64,000 bases of DNA from Stenotrophomonas africana (GCF_013004645.1 NZ_JABEME010000008.1:124001-188000); one strand, 5' to 3'; positions 30,159 through 39,139 are shown, counted from the stretch's first letter. A program made the numbers and translations. Notes: generated by a model not told the origin, from the sequence alone.

Positions 30159-31049
30159 TCAGATCGGGTTCTTGTCCAGGAACGCGCGGATCTCCGGCAC
30201 CAGCACCTCGTGCTTGTCTTCCAGCACGTAGTGTCCGGCATCCTCGAAGGCATGCACCTGCGCCTTCGGCAACGCGGCCTGGAAACCCTTCAGGAAGTGG
30301 TGGTCGAACACGAAGTCGCGCAGGCCCCAGCCGAGGAAGGCCGGGCGGTCGGCGAACGACGGCAGCGCCTTGCCGGCGCGTTCCAGCAGCGACCAGGCCT
30401 TGTCGGCCGGCGACAGCGGGATGTCCTGCATGAAGCGGATGGTGCTGATGCGGTTGGCGTAGCTGTTGTACGGCGACACGTAGGCGCGGCGCACGTCGGC
30501 CGGCATCTTCCGCTCCACGCCTAGCCACGACGCACCGGACGAGAACGCATTGAAGGTGCGGATGATCCACTCGCCGATCTTCCAGTGACGGCCCAGCGCG
30601 ATCTGCCACGGCATCTTTTTCGCCGCCGGCATCGGGAACGCGGCGGTGTTGAGCACCACCAGGCGCTTCACCTGGTCGTGGTGCGACAGCGCCCAGCCGA
30701 AGCCGATCATGCCACCCCAGTCGTGCACGGCGAGGGTCACCGGGCCGGTGATGCCCAGGTGCTTGAGCAACGCGTCCAGATCATCCACGCGCGACTGCAG
30801 CGTGTACTCGTAGCGGCTGTCATCGGGCTTGTCCGACAGGCCCATGCCGATATGGTCCGGCACGATGCAGCGGTATGTGTCCGACAGGCCGGCCACCAGC
30901 GTGCGCCAGTAATAGCTCCACGACGGGTTGCCGTGCACCATCACCACCACCTCGCCGTCGCGCGGGCCTTCGTCGAGATAGTTCATCGACAGGCCCGGGC
31001 GAACCTCGAAGCGCTGCGGGTGGGCGGGGTAACCGGGAAGCTGGGACAT
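30159..31049 (-). CDS. oleB: OleB, beta-lactone decarboxylase (alpha/beta hydrolase)
   Basis: 296 residues from ATG 31049. It has the haloalkane-dehalogenase-like fold, with oxyanion-region HGNPSWSYYWR and nucleophile Asp110 in HDWGGM. OleB decarboxylates the beta-lactone made by OleC to give the cis-olefin. It lies 191 bp downstream of oleA, with a terminator-like hairpin in the gap. Confidence 0.92.
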   Translation of the reverse strand: MSQLPGYPAHPQRFEVRPGLSMNYLDEGPRDGEVVVMVHGNPSWSYYWRTLVAGLSDTYRCIVPDHIGMGLSDKPDDSRYEYTLQSRVDDLDALLKHLGITGPVTLAVHDWGGMIGFGWALSHHDQVKRLVVLNTAAFPMPAAKKMPWQIALGRHWKIGEWIIRTFNAFSSGASWLGVERKMPADVRRAYVSPYNSYANRISTIRFMQDIPLSPADKAWSLLERAGKALPSFADRPAFLGWGLRDFVFDHHFLKGFQAALPKAQVHAFEDAGHYVLEDKHEVLVPEIRAFLDKNPI

Positions 31050-31065
31050 CGGATCGCACCTGTAG

Positions 31066-31089
31066 AAAGGGCCGGTAAACCGGCCCTTG
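31066..31089 (-). terminator. Terminator-like hairpin between oleA and oleB
   Basis: On the minus strand, AAGGGCCGG-TTTA-CCGGCCCTT is a perfect 9-bp stem with a 4-nt loop followed by a short T-run (TTTCT). It sits only about 17 nt upstream of the oleB start. It could end oleA transcripts or attenuate oleB. Confidence 0.55.
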
Positions 31090-31240
31090 GACACTTGGAA
31101 AAATCATCGCTGCCCGTCGCGAGCGATTGGCTGGTGGGTGCGGACGGCGCGCAGGAACCGGAGTGTACGTGGGTACATGAGGATTCCGAGCACCGGCCGC
31201 GCCCGCCAGGCAATGGCGCAGCAGGTCAGCGGTGAATTTT

Positions 31241-32257
31241 TTACCAGACCACTTCGGCCATCGAACAGTTCAGGCCGGAACCAATGCCCAGAAGCGCGAT
31301 GCGATCGCCCTTCTTCAGCTTGCCCAGCTGCTTGAGCTTGCTCAGCACGATCGGCACCGAGGCCGGGCCGATGTTGCCGTGCTCACCGAAGATGGTCATG
31401 ACCTTCTTCGGGTCGATGCCGAAGTTCTTGATGAACGCAGCCGTGTGCGGCTGGCTGACCTGGTGGATCACGAACTGGTCCAGCTCTTCCACGGCCCAGC
31501 CCAGGGCGATCTTGGCGGCGGTGAAGGTCTTCTGCGCCAGCTTGATGCCTTCGATCAGCAGCAGGCGGGTGTCGGTGACCATGCGGTCCAGGTTGCCCAG
31601 GCACAGCTGGTTCCACTCGGTGGCCGAACGGGTGACACCGCCCTTGTAGCGCGGCGCGTCCGGCACCAGCTCCGAGCGCGCCATCACCATCGCCGCGGCA
31701 CCCGAACCGGTGGTCAGGGCAGCCAGCTCGTTGCGGAAATCGTCAGCGGTGACGTCCGGGGCGGTCATGCGCTCCAGGGTCTTCTCGTACACCAGATTGG
31801 CAGTCTCGCCATCCACCACCAGCGCGTAGTCGATGTCGCCGCGCTCGATCATGCGCGCCGCGATATCCATGCCGTTGATGAAGGCCAGGCAGGCATTGGC
31901 GACGTCGAAGGTCATGCATTCGTCGCTGACGCCGAGGTTGCCCGACACGATGGAGGCCGTGGACGGCTCCAGGTAGTCGCGGCTGACCGAGGTGTTGACC
32001 AGCAGGCCGACCTGCGTCGCAGCGATGCCCGCATCTTCCAGCGCCTTGCGGCCGGCCATGGTGGCGGCATCGGACGCCAGCACGCCGTTGTCCCACAGGC
32101 GGCGGGCATGGATGCCGGCGATATCGCCGAGCACGTCGGTGCGGATACCGAGGCGATCCAACGTCGGCTGCAGCCGCTCGTTGATTTCCTTGGTCGTCAG
32201 CGTATGCGGCGCATCAACGTGTGCCAGGCCGGCGATCGAGACATTCTTGAAGAGCAT
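31241..32257 (-). CDS. oleA: OleA, thiolase-fold acyl-CoA condensing enzyme
   Basis: 338 residues from ATG 32257, giving the MLFKNVSIAGLAH terminus known for Xanthomonas OleA. Catalytic Cys123 sits in DVANACLAF and Glu97 in DYLEPST; the C-terminal active-site segments are IHQVSQPHTAAF (His) and EHGNIGPASVP (Asn). It joins two fatty acyl-CoAs head to head to a beta-keto acid, the first step of long-chain olefin synthesis. The protein is very close to the structurally studied X. campestris enzyme as I remember it. Confidence 0.95.
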   Translation of the reverse strand: MLFKNVSIAGLAHVDAPHTLTTKEINERLQPTLDRLGIRTDVLGDIAGIHARRLWDNGVLASDAATMAGRKALEDAGIAATQVGLLVNTSVSRDYLEPSTASIVSGNLGVSDECMTFDVANACLAFINGMDIAARMIERGDIDYALVVDGETANLVYEKTLERMTAPDVTADDFRNELAALTTGSGAAAMVMARSELVPDAPRYKGGVTRSATEWNQLCLGNLDRMVTDTRLLLIEGIKLAQKTFTAAKIALGWAVEELDQFVIHQVSQPHTAAFIKNFGIDPKKVMTIFGEHGNIGPASVPIVLSKLKQLGKLKKGDRIALLGIGSGLNCSMAEVVW

Positions 32258-32360
32258 CGAGGTTAGCGCCAAGGCTCAGGCAAAAGGGGGCGCTATTCTA
32301 TAACCCCCGGGGCCTTCACCGCATCTTTACGAATTCAGGCTTGGCCGTATGGTGAAGCGT

Positions 32361-32678
32361 TCAGCGCGGCGGGCACTGGAAAGCGGCAAAGCGCTGGCTG
32401 CCATCGGCGGGGGCTGCAGCGGCCTGCACGGCATTGGCGCCGGCGCTCGGGGCTTCGTTGCGGGCCAGGGTTTCCAGCTCTTCCTGCACGCGCAGCGGGT
32501 TGCGGTTGTAGAAGCCGACCTTGCTCTTCACGGTGACCACTACCTCGCCCTTGGCGATGCAGCCGGCTGGAACCGGACCTGCCGGCAGTACGCGGGTCGC
32601 CTTGCCGGCCGGTTCGATCGGCACCCAGGTACAGGCGGTGACGGTGAGCAGCAGGGAGGAAAGCAGCAGAACGCGCAT
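32361..32678 (-). CDS. DUF4156 lipoprotein
   Basis: 105 residues with a lipobox at LTVTAC (Cys16). The middle part (AGCIAKGEVVVTVKSK) and the late NEAPSAGANAVQ segment match DUF4156, small outer-membrane or periplasmic lipoproteins of unknown role. It lies upstream of oleA on the same strand, with about 100 bp between; a shared transcript is possible but not shown. Confidence 0.8.
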   Translation of the reverse strand: MRVLLLSSLLLTVTACTWVPIEPAGKATRVLPAGPVPAGCIAKGEVVVTVKSKVGFYNRNPLRVQEELETLARNEAPSAGANAVQAAAAPADGSQRFAAFQCPPR

Positions 32679-32817
32679 GGGCAGATCCTGGAAGGGTATG
32701 GAGGGATTCTGCCTGAACAGCCTGAATCGAGGGTAGCCGGGTAGGGATCACGGAGTTGCCGGCCAGCGGCCGGCACTACCGGGGAGGCCTGCCCGCCGGG
32801 GCGGGCAGGCACATCCC

Positions 32818-35667
32818 TTATTTCTTGACCGGGTTGCCTTCGGCGTCGATCACCGTCACCTCGCCCAGGTTCAGCGCACGCACGGCCGCTTCGGTCTGCT
32901 TGAGGTCACCCACCACCACCCAGGTCAGCGCCTGCGGCTTGATCTCGGCGGCGGCCTGCTGCACCTGTGCCGGGGTCATCGCCTCGATCTCGGCCTTGCG
33001 ACGCAGCACGTAATCGTCCGGGCGCTTGAACTGCACGATCGAGCCGATGGTCGATGCCACCGCGCTGGCGGTCTCGTAGGCACCGGGCAGGCTCAGGGTC
33101 TGGATGTTGCGGATGCGGTTGACCTCGGCGGCGGTGGCCGGCTTGCTGCCGTCGCCGAACGCGGCGATTTCCTTGCGCATTTCCGCCAGCGCCGGGCCGG
33201 TCTTGTCGATCTGCACCGGCGCGCTGGCCATCCACGGGCGCTGACCCACCGAATTGACCGCGCTGCTGCGCGCACCGTACGACCAGTGCTTGTCCTCACG
33301 CAGGTTCATGTTCAGGCGCGAGGTGAAGTCGCCGCCGATCACGCCGTTGGCGATATCGAAGCGGGTCGAGCTGGTAGCGCTGGACGGCGCCACCACCTGG
33401 CCGGCGAACAGGTTGGCCTGCACCGCGCCCGGCTGGTCGATCAGGAACACGCGCGGGCCCTTCGGCAATGCGACGTCGGTGGCCGCCTTCACCTGCGGGG
33501 CATCGCCGGCAGCCTTCCAGTCGCCCAGCTGCTTGTCCAGCAACGGTACGATCTCGGCCAGGGTGGTGTCACCGACCACGATCAGGGTGCCGTTCTGCGG
33601 GCGCAACCAGTCGTGGTGGAAGTCGACCAGGTCCTCGCGGGTCAGGCCGTTGATCGCTGCTTCGTCACCGCTGCCGGTGAACGGGATGGCATACGGGTGG
33701 CCCTTGCCGTACAGCAGCGGCGGCAGCACGCGCATCGCCACCGCACCCGGGTTGACCTTTTCCTGCTGGATGCCGGCGATCCAGGTCGCCTTGACCCGGT
33801 CGATCTCGCCCTGTTCGAAGCGCGGCTCGCGCAGCAGGTCGCGGTACAGCGCCAGCGACGGTGCCAGGTTTTCCTTCAGTGCCGACAGGTCCACGCTCAT
33901 TGAATCCAGGCCGGCCGAAGCATCCAGGCTGGCACCCAGTGCGTCGGCGGCATCGGCGAAGGCCAGCGAGCCGAGCTTGCCGGCGCCTTCGGTCATCAGG
34001 CTCATGGTGAAGTTGGCGGTGCCCGGCTTGCGGCCCTGGTCGGCGCTGAAGCCGCCCGGGAACTGGTAGCTGAACTGCACCACCGGAATCTCATGGCGTT
34101 CGGCCAGGATCACCTGGGTGCCGTTCTTCAGCGTGGCGCGCTGCAACGCCGGGAACTTCAGCTGCGGGAACTCGCGGGTCTGCGGCACGCCCGCCTTGCG
34201 GTCGACCTGCTCCGGCAGGGTGCTGTACTTGGGGTCCACTGCCGGCACGGTGAAGGGCTTCGGCGACTGGCTCGGGTCTTCCTTCAGCGCCACGCGCTCA
34301 CCCGGTGCGATCACCAGGGTGTGGCTGCCCTTGTCCAGCCACTGTGCGCCCAGGCGGCTCAGGTCGGCGGCACTGGCCTTCTCGATATTGGCCAGCGAGG
34401 TGCGGAAGCAGCCCGGGTCGCCAGTGAACACCGCGCACTCGGCCAGCGCATCGGCCTTGCCGCCGAAGCCACCGATGCGCTCGATGCCACGGATGAAGCC
34501 GGCACGGGCGCCGGTCTTGGCGCGCTCCAGCTCGGCCGCGGTCGGGCCCTGCTTGATCAGGCGGTCCAGTTCCTCATCGATGATCTTCTCGACCTTGGCC
34601 GGGTCCTGGCCCTGCTTCACGGTCGCCACGATCACGAAGTTGGAGCCCAGCTGCGAGGTCGACAGGCCCGAGCCGATGCTGTCCACCAGCTTGTCCTGGT
34701 GCTGCAGGCGCTGGCTCAGGCGCGAGGATTTGGCGCCGCCCAGCACTTCGGCGAACAGCTGCAGCTGGTCGATGTCAGTGGTGCCGACCTGCGGCACGTT
34801 CCAGGCGCGGTAGATGCGTGCCTGCGGCACCTTGTCGGTCATCGTCTCGCGGGTATCGGCACTGCGCTTGGCCACGTTCACCGCCGGCTGCGCCATGGTC
34901 GGGCCAGCGGGGATGCTGCCGAAGTAGCGGGCGACCTTTTCCTTGGCGGTGGCCAGATCGATGTCACCGGCCAGCACCAGCACCGCGTTGTTCGGGCCGT
35001 ACCAGGTGCGGAACCAGGTCTTCACGTCGTCCAGCGAGGCCGCGTTGAGATCGTTCATCGAGCCGATCACGCCGTGGTGGTACGGGTGGCCAACCGGATA
35101 CAGCGCCTTGTTGATCTGGTCCCAGGCCTGGCCGTAGGGCTGGTTCTCGCCCTGGCGCTTCTCGTTCTGCACCACGCCGCGCTGCTCGTCCAGCGCGGCC
35201 TGGTCGATCGCACCCACCAGATGGCCCATGCGGTCCGACTCCATCCACAGCGCCATGTCCAGCGCGGTGGTCGGCACGTTCTCGAAGTAGTTGGTGCGGT
35301 CGGTGTTGGTGGTGCCGTTCTGGCCGGTGGCACCGACCTGCTTGAACGGTTCGAAGTACTCACCGTCGTGGTTTTCGCTGCTCTGGAACATCAAGTGCTC
35401 GAACAGGTGCGCGAAGCCGGTGCGGCCGGCCGGCTCATCCTTGCTGCCCACGTGGTACCAGACATTGACCGCAACGATCGGCGCCTTGCGATCGGTATGC
35501 ACGATCACGCGCAGGCCATTGGGCAGGGTGAACTGCTCGAACGGGATATCGACCTTGGCCGGTGCCGCCTGCCTGGCGGCCAGTGCAGAGGTGGGCGCGA
35601 GCGTGCCCAGGGCGGTGCTGAGGGCGACAGCCAGCAGTGCAGCGCGCGGGCGAAGGGCGAGAGACAT
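32818..35667 (-). CDS. M16-family zinc protease, two-domain (pitrilysin-like)
   Basis: 949 residues from ATG 35667 (AAGGA 7 nt upstream). A signal peptide ends near SALAARQ. The first M16 domain has the inverted zinc motif HLFEH (about residues 86-90), and the second domain (C-terminal half) lacks it, as expected for the inactive partner. It degrades peptides in the periplasm. A GTAG-type hairpin follows the stop. Confidence 0.93.
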   Translation of the reverse strand: MSLALRPRAALLAVALSTALGTLAPTSALAARQAAPAKVDIPFEQFTLPNGLRVIVHTDRKAPIVAVNVWYHVGSKDEPAGRTGFAHLFEHLMFQSSENHDGEYFEPFKQVGATGQNGTTNTDRTNYFENVPTTALDMALWMESDRMGHLVGAIDQAALDEQRGVVQNEKRQGENQPYGQAWDQINKALYPVGHPYHHGVIGSMNDLNAASLDDVKTWFRTWYGPNNAVLVLAGDIDLATAKEKVARYFGSIPAGPTMAQPAVNVAKRSADTRETMTDKVPQARIYRAWNVPQVGTTDIDQLQLFAEVLGGAKSSRLSQRLQHQDKLVDSIGSGLSTSQLGSNFVIVATVKQGQDPAKVEKIIDEELDRLIKQGPTAAELERAKTGARAGFIRGIERIGGFGGKADALAECAVFTGDPGCFRTSLANIEKASAADLSRLGAQWLDKGSHTLVIAPGERVALKEDPSQSPKPFTVPAVDPKYSTLPEQVDRKAGVPQTREFPQLKFPALQRATLKNGTQVILAERHEIPVVQFSYQFPGGFSADQGRKPGTANFTMSLMTEGAGKLGSLAFADAADALGASLDASAGLDSMSVDLSALKENLAPSLALYRDLLREPRFEQGEIDRVKATWIAGIQQEKVNPGAVAMRVLPPLLYGKGHPYAIPFTGSGDEAAINGLTREDLVDFHHDWLRPQNGTLIVVGDTTLAEIVPLLDKQLGDWKAAGDAPQVKAATDVALPKGPRVFLIDQPGAVQANLFAGQVVAPSSATSSTRFDIANGVIGGDFTSRLNMNLREDKHWSYGARSSAVNSVGQRPWMASAPVQIDKTGPALAEMRKEIAAFGDGSKPATAAEVNRIRNIQTLSLPGAYETASAVASTIGSIVQFKRPDDYVLRRKAEIEAMTPAQVQQAAAEIKPQALTWVVVGDLKQTEAAVRALNLGEVTVIDAEGNPVKK

Positions 35668-35824
35668 TTCCGGATCCTTGGTCACATAGGTGAACCCCGA
35701 TCCTAGCCTGCGCGCGCAACGGCAGGAATCGGCCAGCAGTCACTGGGGGTGTTTTGCCCCGAGGCCCATCCGGCCGGGCTCCAACGGGGCTCCTGAACCG
35801 TCACATGCGTCGGCTGAAGGCGTC

Positions 35825-35875
35825 CGGACAGTGTCCGCAGCGCGGGGAATGGACAGGTGTCCGCCCACCGGACAC
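35825..35875 (+). promoter_or_regulatory. Candidate enhancer sites (TGTCCG inverted repeats) upstream of sigma-54 promoter
   Basis: Three inverted repeats of one motif lie within 51 bp: CGGACAGTGTCCG (35825-35837), GGACAGGTGTCC (35851-35862), and GTGTCCG-5 nt-CGGACAC (35857-35875), the last two overlapping. They lie 43-93 bp upstream of the -24 element, a normal place for a sigma-54 activator to bind. Confidence 0.6.
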
Positions 35876-35917
35876 TTTCGAATCGGAATAAAAGCCTTGT
35901 AAATCAACAACTAAAAG

Positions 35918-35934
35918 TTGGCACAAGGATTGCT
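35918..35934 (+). promoter_or_regulatory. Sigma-54 (RpoN) promoter
   Basis: TTGGCAC-AAGGA-TTGCT matches the -24/-12 consensus TGGCAC-N5-TTGC exactly, with GG at 35920-35921 and GC at 35932-35933, 12 bp apart. Transcription should begin near 35945, about 140 nt upstream of the secreted repeat protein gene. Confidence 0.8.
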
Positions 35935-36083
35935 TGGTACTCCCTGCGCCAAGAAGGGCTTCAGACGAAAGCTGACTGAAGACTGAACAAATGCAGGAAA
36001 TCGAAAATTTTCCTTGCAAGCCCAGAATTGGTGTACTACCTTACTACCACACCACCGCTCACCAACACTAAACAGGCCCCGTC

Positions 36084-36560
36084 ATGAACGCCAAGACCAT
36101 TGCCATCGCCATCGCCCTGATCGCCGGCACCGCGGTTGTTTCGTCGGTGCAGGCCTCCGAATCCATCAAGACCCTGTCCACCGTGCAGGTTCGCCCGGCC
36201 GCCGACCAGCTGGCCCAGCAGGCCTGGGAACAGGCCAGCGGCATCCCGACCCTGGCCACCGTGGAAGTGCGCCCGAGCGCCGACCAGCTGGCCGAGCGCA
36301 GCGGCTACGTCGCCGCCCCGGTCGCCGCCGCACTGCCGATCACCACCCTGGCCTCGGTGGAAGTGCGCCCGAGCCTGGAACAGCGCGTCGCCCTGGCCGC
36401 CGAGCTGGAAGCCCAGCGCTACGCCGCCACCCTGGCCGCAGCCGCCACCAGCGTCGCAAACCAGGTCATCACCAACCTGCCGGCCCTGCAGGTGCGTCCG
36501 AGCGCTGCAGACCTGCAGGCCCTGGCCACCGAAACCGCCCAGGTCCTGCTGCGCCCGTAA
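36084..36560 (+). CDS. Secreted VRP-repeat protein, unknown function
   Basis: 158 residues. A signal peptide (1-24, ending SVQA) precedes four imperfect repeats built on T-L-x-x-V-E/Q-V-R-P-S: STVQVRPAADQLA (VRP at 36-38), ATVEVRPSADQLA (62-64), ASVEVRPSLEQR (94-96) and PALQVRPSAADLQ (137-139), joined by Ala-rich helical stretches. There is no Cys and no known catalytic motif. It is alone behind a sigma-54 promoter with a ~140-nt leader. I do not recognise the family. The periodic short strand plus helix suggests a scaffold or surface role, but that is a guess. Confidence 0.8.
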   Translation: MNAKTIAIAIALIAGTAVVSSVQASESIKTLSTVQVRPAADQLAQQAWEQASGIPTLATVEVRPSADQLAERSGYVAAPVAAALPITTLASVEVRPSLEQRVALAAELEAQRYAATLAAAATSVANQVITNLPALQVRPSAADLQALATETAQVLLRP

Positions 36561-36629
36561 GCGGTGCCGCCCTGCCCAGCGCAGGGCGTGCGCCGTAAAG
36601 GCGGCGGCCGTCGCAGGTACACTGCGCCG

Positions 36630-37109
36630 ATGAATGCCGCGCCCCAGTTCCACGTGATCCTGTTCCAACCGGAAATCCCGCCCAACACGGGCAATGTGAT
36701 CCGGCTCTGCGCCAACACCGGCGCGCAGCTGCACCTGGTCGAGCCGCTCGGCTTCGCACTGGAAGACAAGCAGCTCAAGCGCGCCGGCCTGGACTACCAC
36801 GAGTACTCGCGCCTGCAGGTGCACCCCGACCTGGATACTGCGCTGGCGCGGATCGCACCGAAGCGATTGTTCGCCCTGAGCACCCGTGCCAGCGTCCGCT
36901 ATGACAGCGTGTCGTTCGAAGACGGTGATGCCTTCCTGTTCGGTCCGGAAAGTCGTGGCCTGCCGCAGGACGTGCTCGATGCGCTGCCCGATGGCCGCCG
37001 CCTGCGCCTGCCGATGCGGCCGGACAACCGCAGCCTCAATCTTTCCAACACCGTTGCGGTGGTGATGTACGAGGCGTGGCGGCAGCAGGGGTTTGCCGGC
37101 GGGGCGTGA
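36630..37109 (+). CDS. trmL: tRNA (cytidine/uridine-34-2'-O)-methyltransferase TrmL
   Basis: 159 residues, SPOUT fold. It starts FHVILFQPEIPPNTGNVIRL and has the knot motifs LFGPESRGLP and RSLNLSNTVAVVMYEAW typical of TrmL. It methylates the wobble ribose of leucine tRNAs. Start ATG 36630. A palindrome-rich gene-free stretch follows. Confidence 0.93.
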   Translation: MNAAPQFHVILFQPEIPPNTGNVIRLCANTGAQLHLVEPLGFALEDKQLKRAGLDYHEYSRLQVHPDLDTALARIAPKRLFALSTRASVRYDSVSFEDGDAFLFGPESRGLPQDVLDALPDGRRLRLPMRPDNRSLNLSNTVAVVMYEAWRQQGFAGGA

Positions 37110-37428
37110 GGCCATGCTTCTCCCTTGCGCCCGATTGCTGAAGCGCACGCATGCGTTCATGGGCGTTACTTTTCTTTCCGCGCGGAAAGAAAAGTAACCA
37201 AAAGAAACGCGCCGCCATCCGCGAGCCGGTGCTGCGCACCGGTACCCGGCGCTCCTCGGCCCGCCGGGGGACGGCGCGGAACTCGCTGCGCTCAGACACC
37301 CGCGCCTCTTCGCCCCCGCCGGACCTGCGGTGCTCGGCTCGCTTCAAGGCGGACCCAACAGCCGGAAGACATCCTCGCCATGCGTGGATGTCTTCCGGCT
37401 GGATCAATCAGGTGCGGGCGCCATGGCG
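37110..37428. other. Gene-free interval with long perfect palindrome
   Basis: About 320 bp. It contains a perfect 34-bp palindrome (37165-37198; half-site GTTACTTTTCTTTCCGC), followed by CAAAAGAAACG, a GC-rich stretch, and a second hairpin (CCGGAAGACATCC arms, about 37363-37402) enclosing an ATCC..GCGTGGAT core. I see no credible gene. Confidence 0.65.
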
Positions 37429-37893
37429 TTACCTGGAACGCGTGCGATTGCCCACAGAAGAAAACTCCAGACCATCAATATCAGCATGCGTGCCGCACAA
37501 TCCCAAACCCGTTGCCGTCGGGTCGATTCCGCCGGATAAGACTCTCAGCACACCTGCATGTTTCTCGATAGCCACTGTGCCTAGTTCGGACTGATGAATC
37601 AGCTTTCCGCCCTCTGGCTTCATGTGCAGCACAAAGGAGCAGACGTGCTGCATCGCCTGGGTACTGTGCAGCTCAACCCTGTAGCCCAGTGATTCTCCGA
37701 CAATCGACAGGCTGTCCCTGAATCCATCGCGGCAACTACGCCCGCTGCCCGGTTCGGTACACAGATCGCTCGCCTGCGAATAGCTGCCTGCCCATGCCCC
37801 ATCATCCCTGTTGCCTGCCCACGCCATCTGCAGCACGGAGGCTTGGAAGAGCCGCGGGAGGCACAGCAGCCTTACAGAGGGACTGTTCTTCAT
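37429..37893 (-). CDS. Hypothetical protein (possible secreted Cys-containing protein)
   Basis: 154 residues from ATG 37893, with GGAG about 11 nt upstream. The N-terminus is basic then hydrophobic but not a clear signal peptide. The C-terminal part has paired Cys (HVCSFVLHM and GLCGTHADIDGLEF) in a pattern that looks like a conserved small domain. Base composition is less GC-rich than its neighbours. I do not recognise it. The gene is isolated between repeats, so it may be accessory DNA. Confidence 0.5.
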   Translation of the reverse strand: MKNSPSVRLLCLPRLFQASVLQMAWAGNRDDGAWAGSYSQASDLCTEPGSGRSCRDGFRDSLSIVGESLGYRVELHSTQAMQHVCSFVLHMKPEGGKLIHQSELGTVAIEKHAGVLRVLSGGIDPTATGLGLCGTHADIDGLEFSSVGNRTRSR

Positions 37894-37975
37894 TCAGCTT
37901 GCATCTCCGGATAGGCGTCCTTTGCCGCCCACCCTACTCGGCAATGCCGGCCAGCGGCTGGCACAACCGGTGCAC

Positions 37976-39139
37976 TCAGAACGCGTTGATGCCGGTCAGT
38001 TCGCGGCCGATCACCAGCTGGTGCACGGTCTCGGTGCCTTCATAGGTGATCACCGATTCCAGGTTCAGTGCATGCCGGATCGCCACGTGTTCGGTGGTGA
38101 TGCCGGCCCCGCCCAGCAGGTCGCGACACTCGCGGGCGATGTCGATGGCCATGCGGCAGTTGTTCCACTTGGCCAGGCTGACCTGCTGCGGCTGCAGCTG
38201 CCCGGCTTCCTTCAAGCGCCCCAGCTGCAGCGCCAGCAGCTGCGCGGTGGTGATGCGGCGGGCCATTTCGGCCAGCTTGATCTGCGCGCTCTGCGTGGCC
38301 GCCAGCGGGCGGCCGAACAGCACGCGCTCCTTGGCATAGCCCAGCGCTTCATCCAGGCAGGCGATGGCCGCACCGATCGGCCCCCAGCTGATGCCATAGC
38401 GGGCCTGGGTCAGGCAGCCCAGCGGGCCCTTCAGGCCCTTTACGTTCGGCAGGCGATGACTGTCCGGCACGCGCACGTCATCGAAGAACAGCGCACCGGT
38501 CAGCGACGCGCGCAGGCTCATCTTGTGCTTGATTTCCTGGGTGGTGAAACCGGCCATGCCCTTTTCCAGCACGAAGCCCTGGATGCCGTCCTCGGTCTGT
38601 GCCCAGACGATGGCCAGGTCGGCCACCGGGCCGCTGGTGATCCACATCTTGCTGCCGGTGATGCGCCAGTCGCTGCCGTCGCGCACCGCGCGGGTCTTCA
38701 TGCTGGCCGGATCGGAACCACCATGCGCCTCGGTCAGGCCGAAGCAGCCGATCAGCTCGCCGCGCGCCATTGCCGGCAGCCACTGCTGGCGCTGTTCCTC
38801 GCTGCCATAGGCGTGGATCGGGTACATGCACAGCGAGCTCTGCACCGAGACGAAACTGCGCAGGCCCGAATCGCCGCGCTCCAGCTCCTGGCAGATCAGG
38901 CCGTAGCTGACTGCGCCGAGGCCACCGCCGCCGTACTCGGTCGGCAGGGTCGCACCGAGCAGGCCCAGTGACGCGATCTCCGGCACCAGTTCATCGGGGA
39001 AGCGGGCCTGGTCGAAGGCATCGCCGATGATCGGCAGCACGCGCTCGTTGGTGAAGCGGGCGACGCTCTCCTGCACCGCGCGCTCTTCCTCGTTGAGCAG
39101 GGAACGGACATCGAACAGATCGTACGGATGCAAAGCCAT
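37976..39139 (-). CDS. gcdH: Glutaryl-CoA dehydrogenase
   Basis: 387 residues from ATG 39139 (GTG 39148 possible). It has the acyl-CoA dehydrogenase fold with GLTEAHGGSDPASM, RYGISWGPIGAA, and the C-terminal catalytic-base segment TYEGTETVHQLVIGRELTGINAF that is typical of GCDH. It oxidises and decarboxylates glutaryl-CoA to crotonyl-CoA in lysine/tryptophan breakdown, passing electrons to ETF. It is divergent from ETF-ubiquinone oxidoreductase, its downstream electron acceptor. Confidence 0.93.
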   Translation of the reverse strand: MALHPYDLFDVRSLLNEEERAVQESVARFTNERVLPIIGDAFDQARFPDELVPEIASLGLLGATLPTEYGGGGLGAVSYGLICQELERGDSGLRSFVSVQSSLCMYPIHAYGSEEQRQQWLPAMARGELIGCFGLTEAHGGSDPASMKTRAVRDGSDWRITGSKMWITSGPVADLAIVWAQTEDGIQGFVLEKGMAGFTTQEIKHKMSLRASLTGALFFDDVRVPDSHRLPNVKGLKGPLGCLTQARYGISWGPIGAAIACLDEALGYAKERVLFGRPLAATQSAQIKLAEMARRITTAQLLALQLGRLKEAGQLQPQQVSLAKWNNCRMAIDIARECRDLLGGAGITTEHVAIRHALNLESVITYEGTETVHQLVIGRELTGINAF

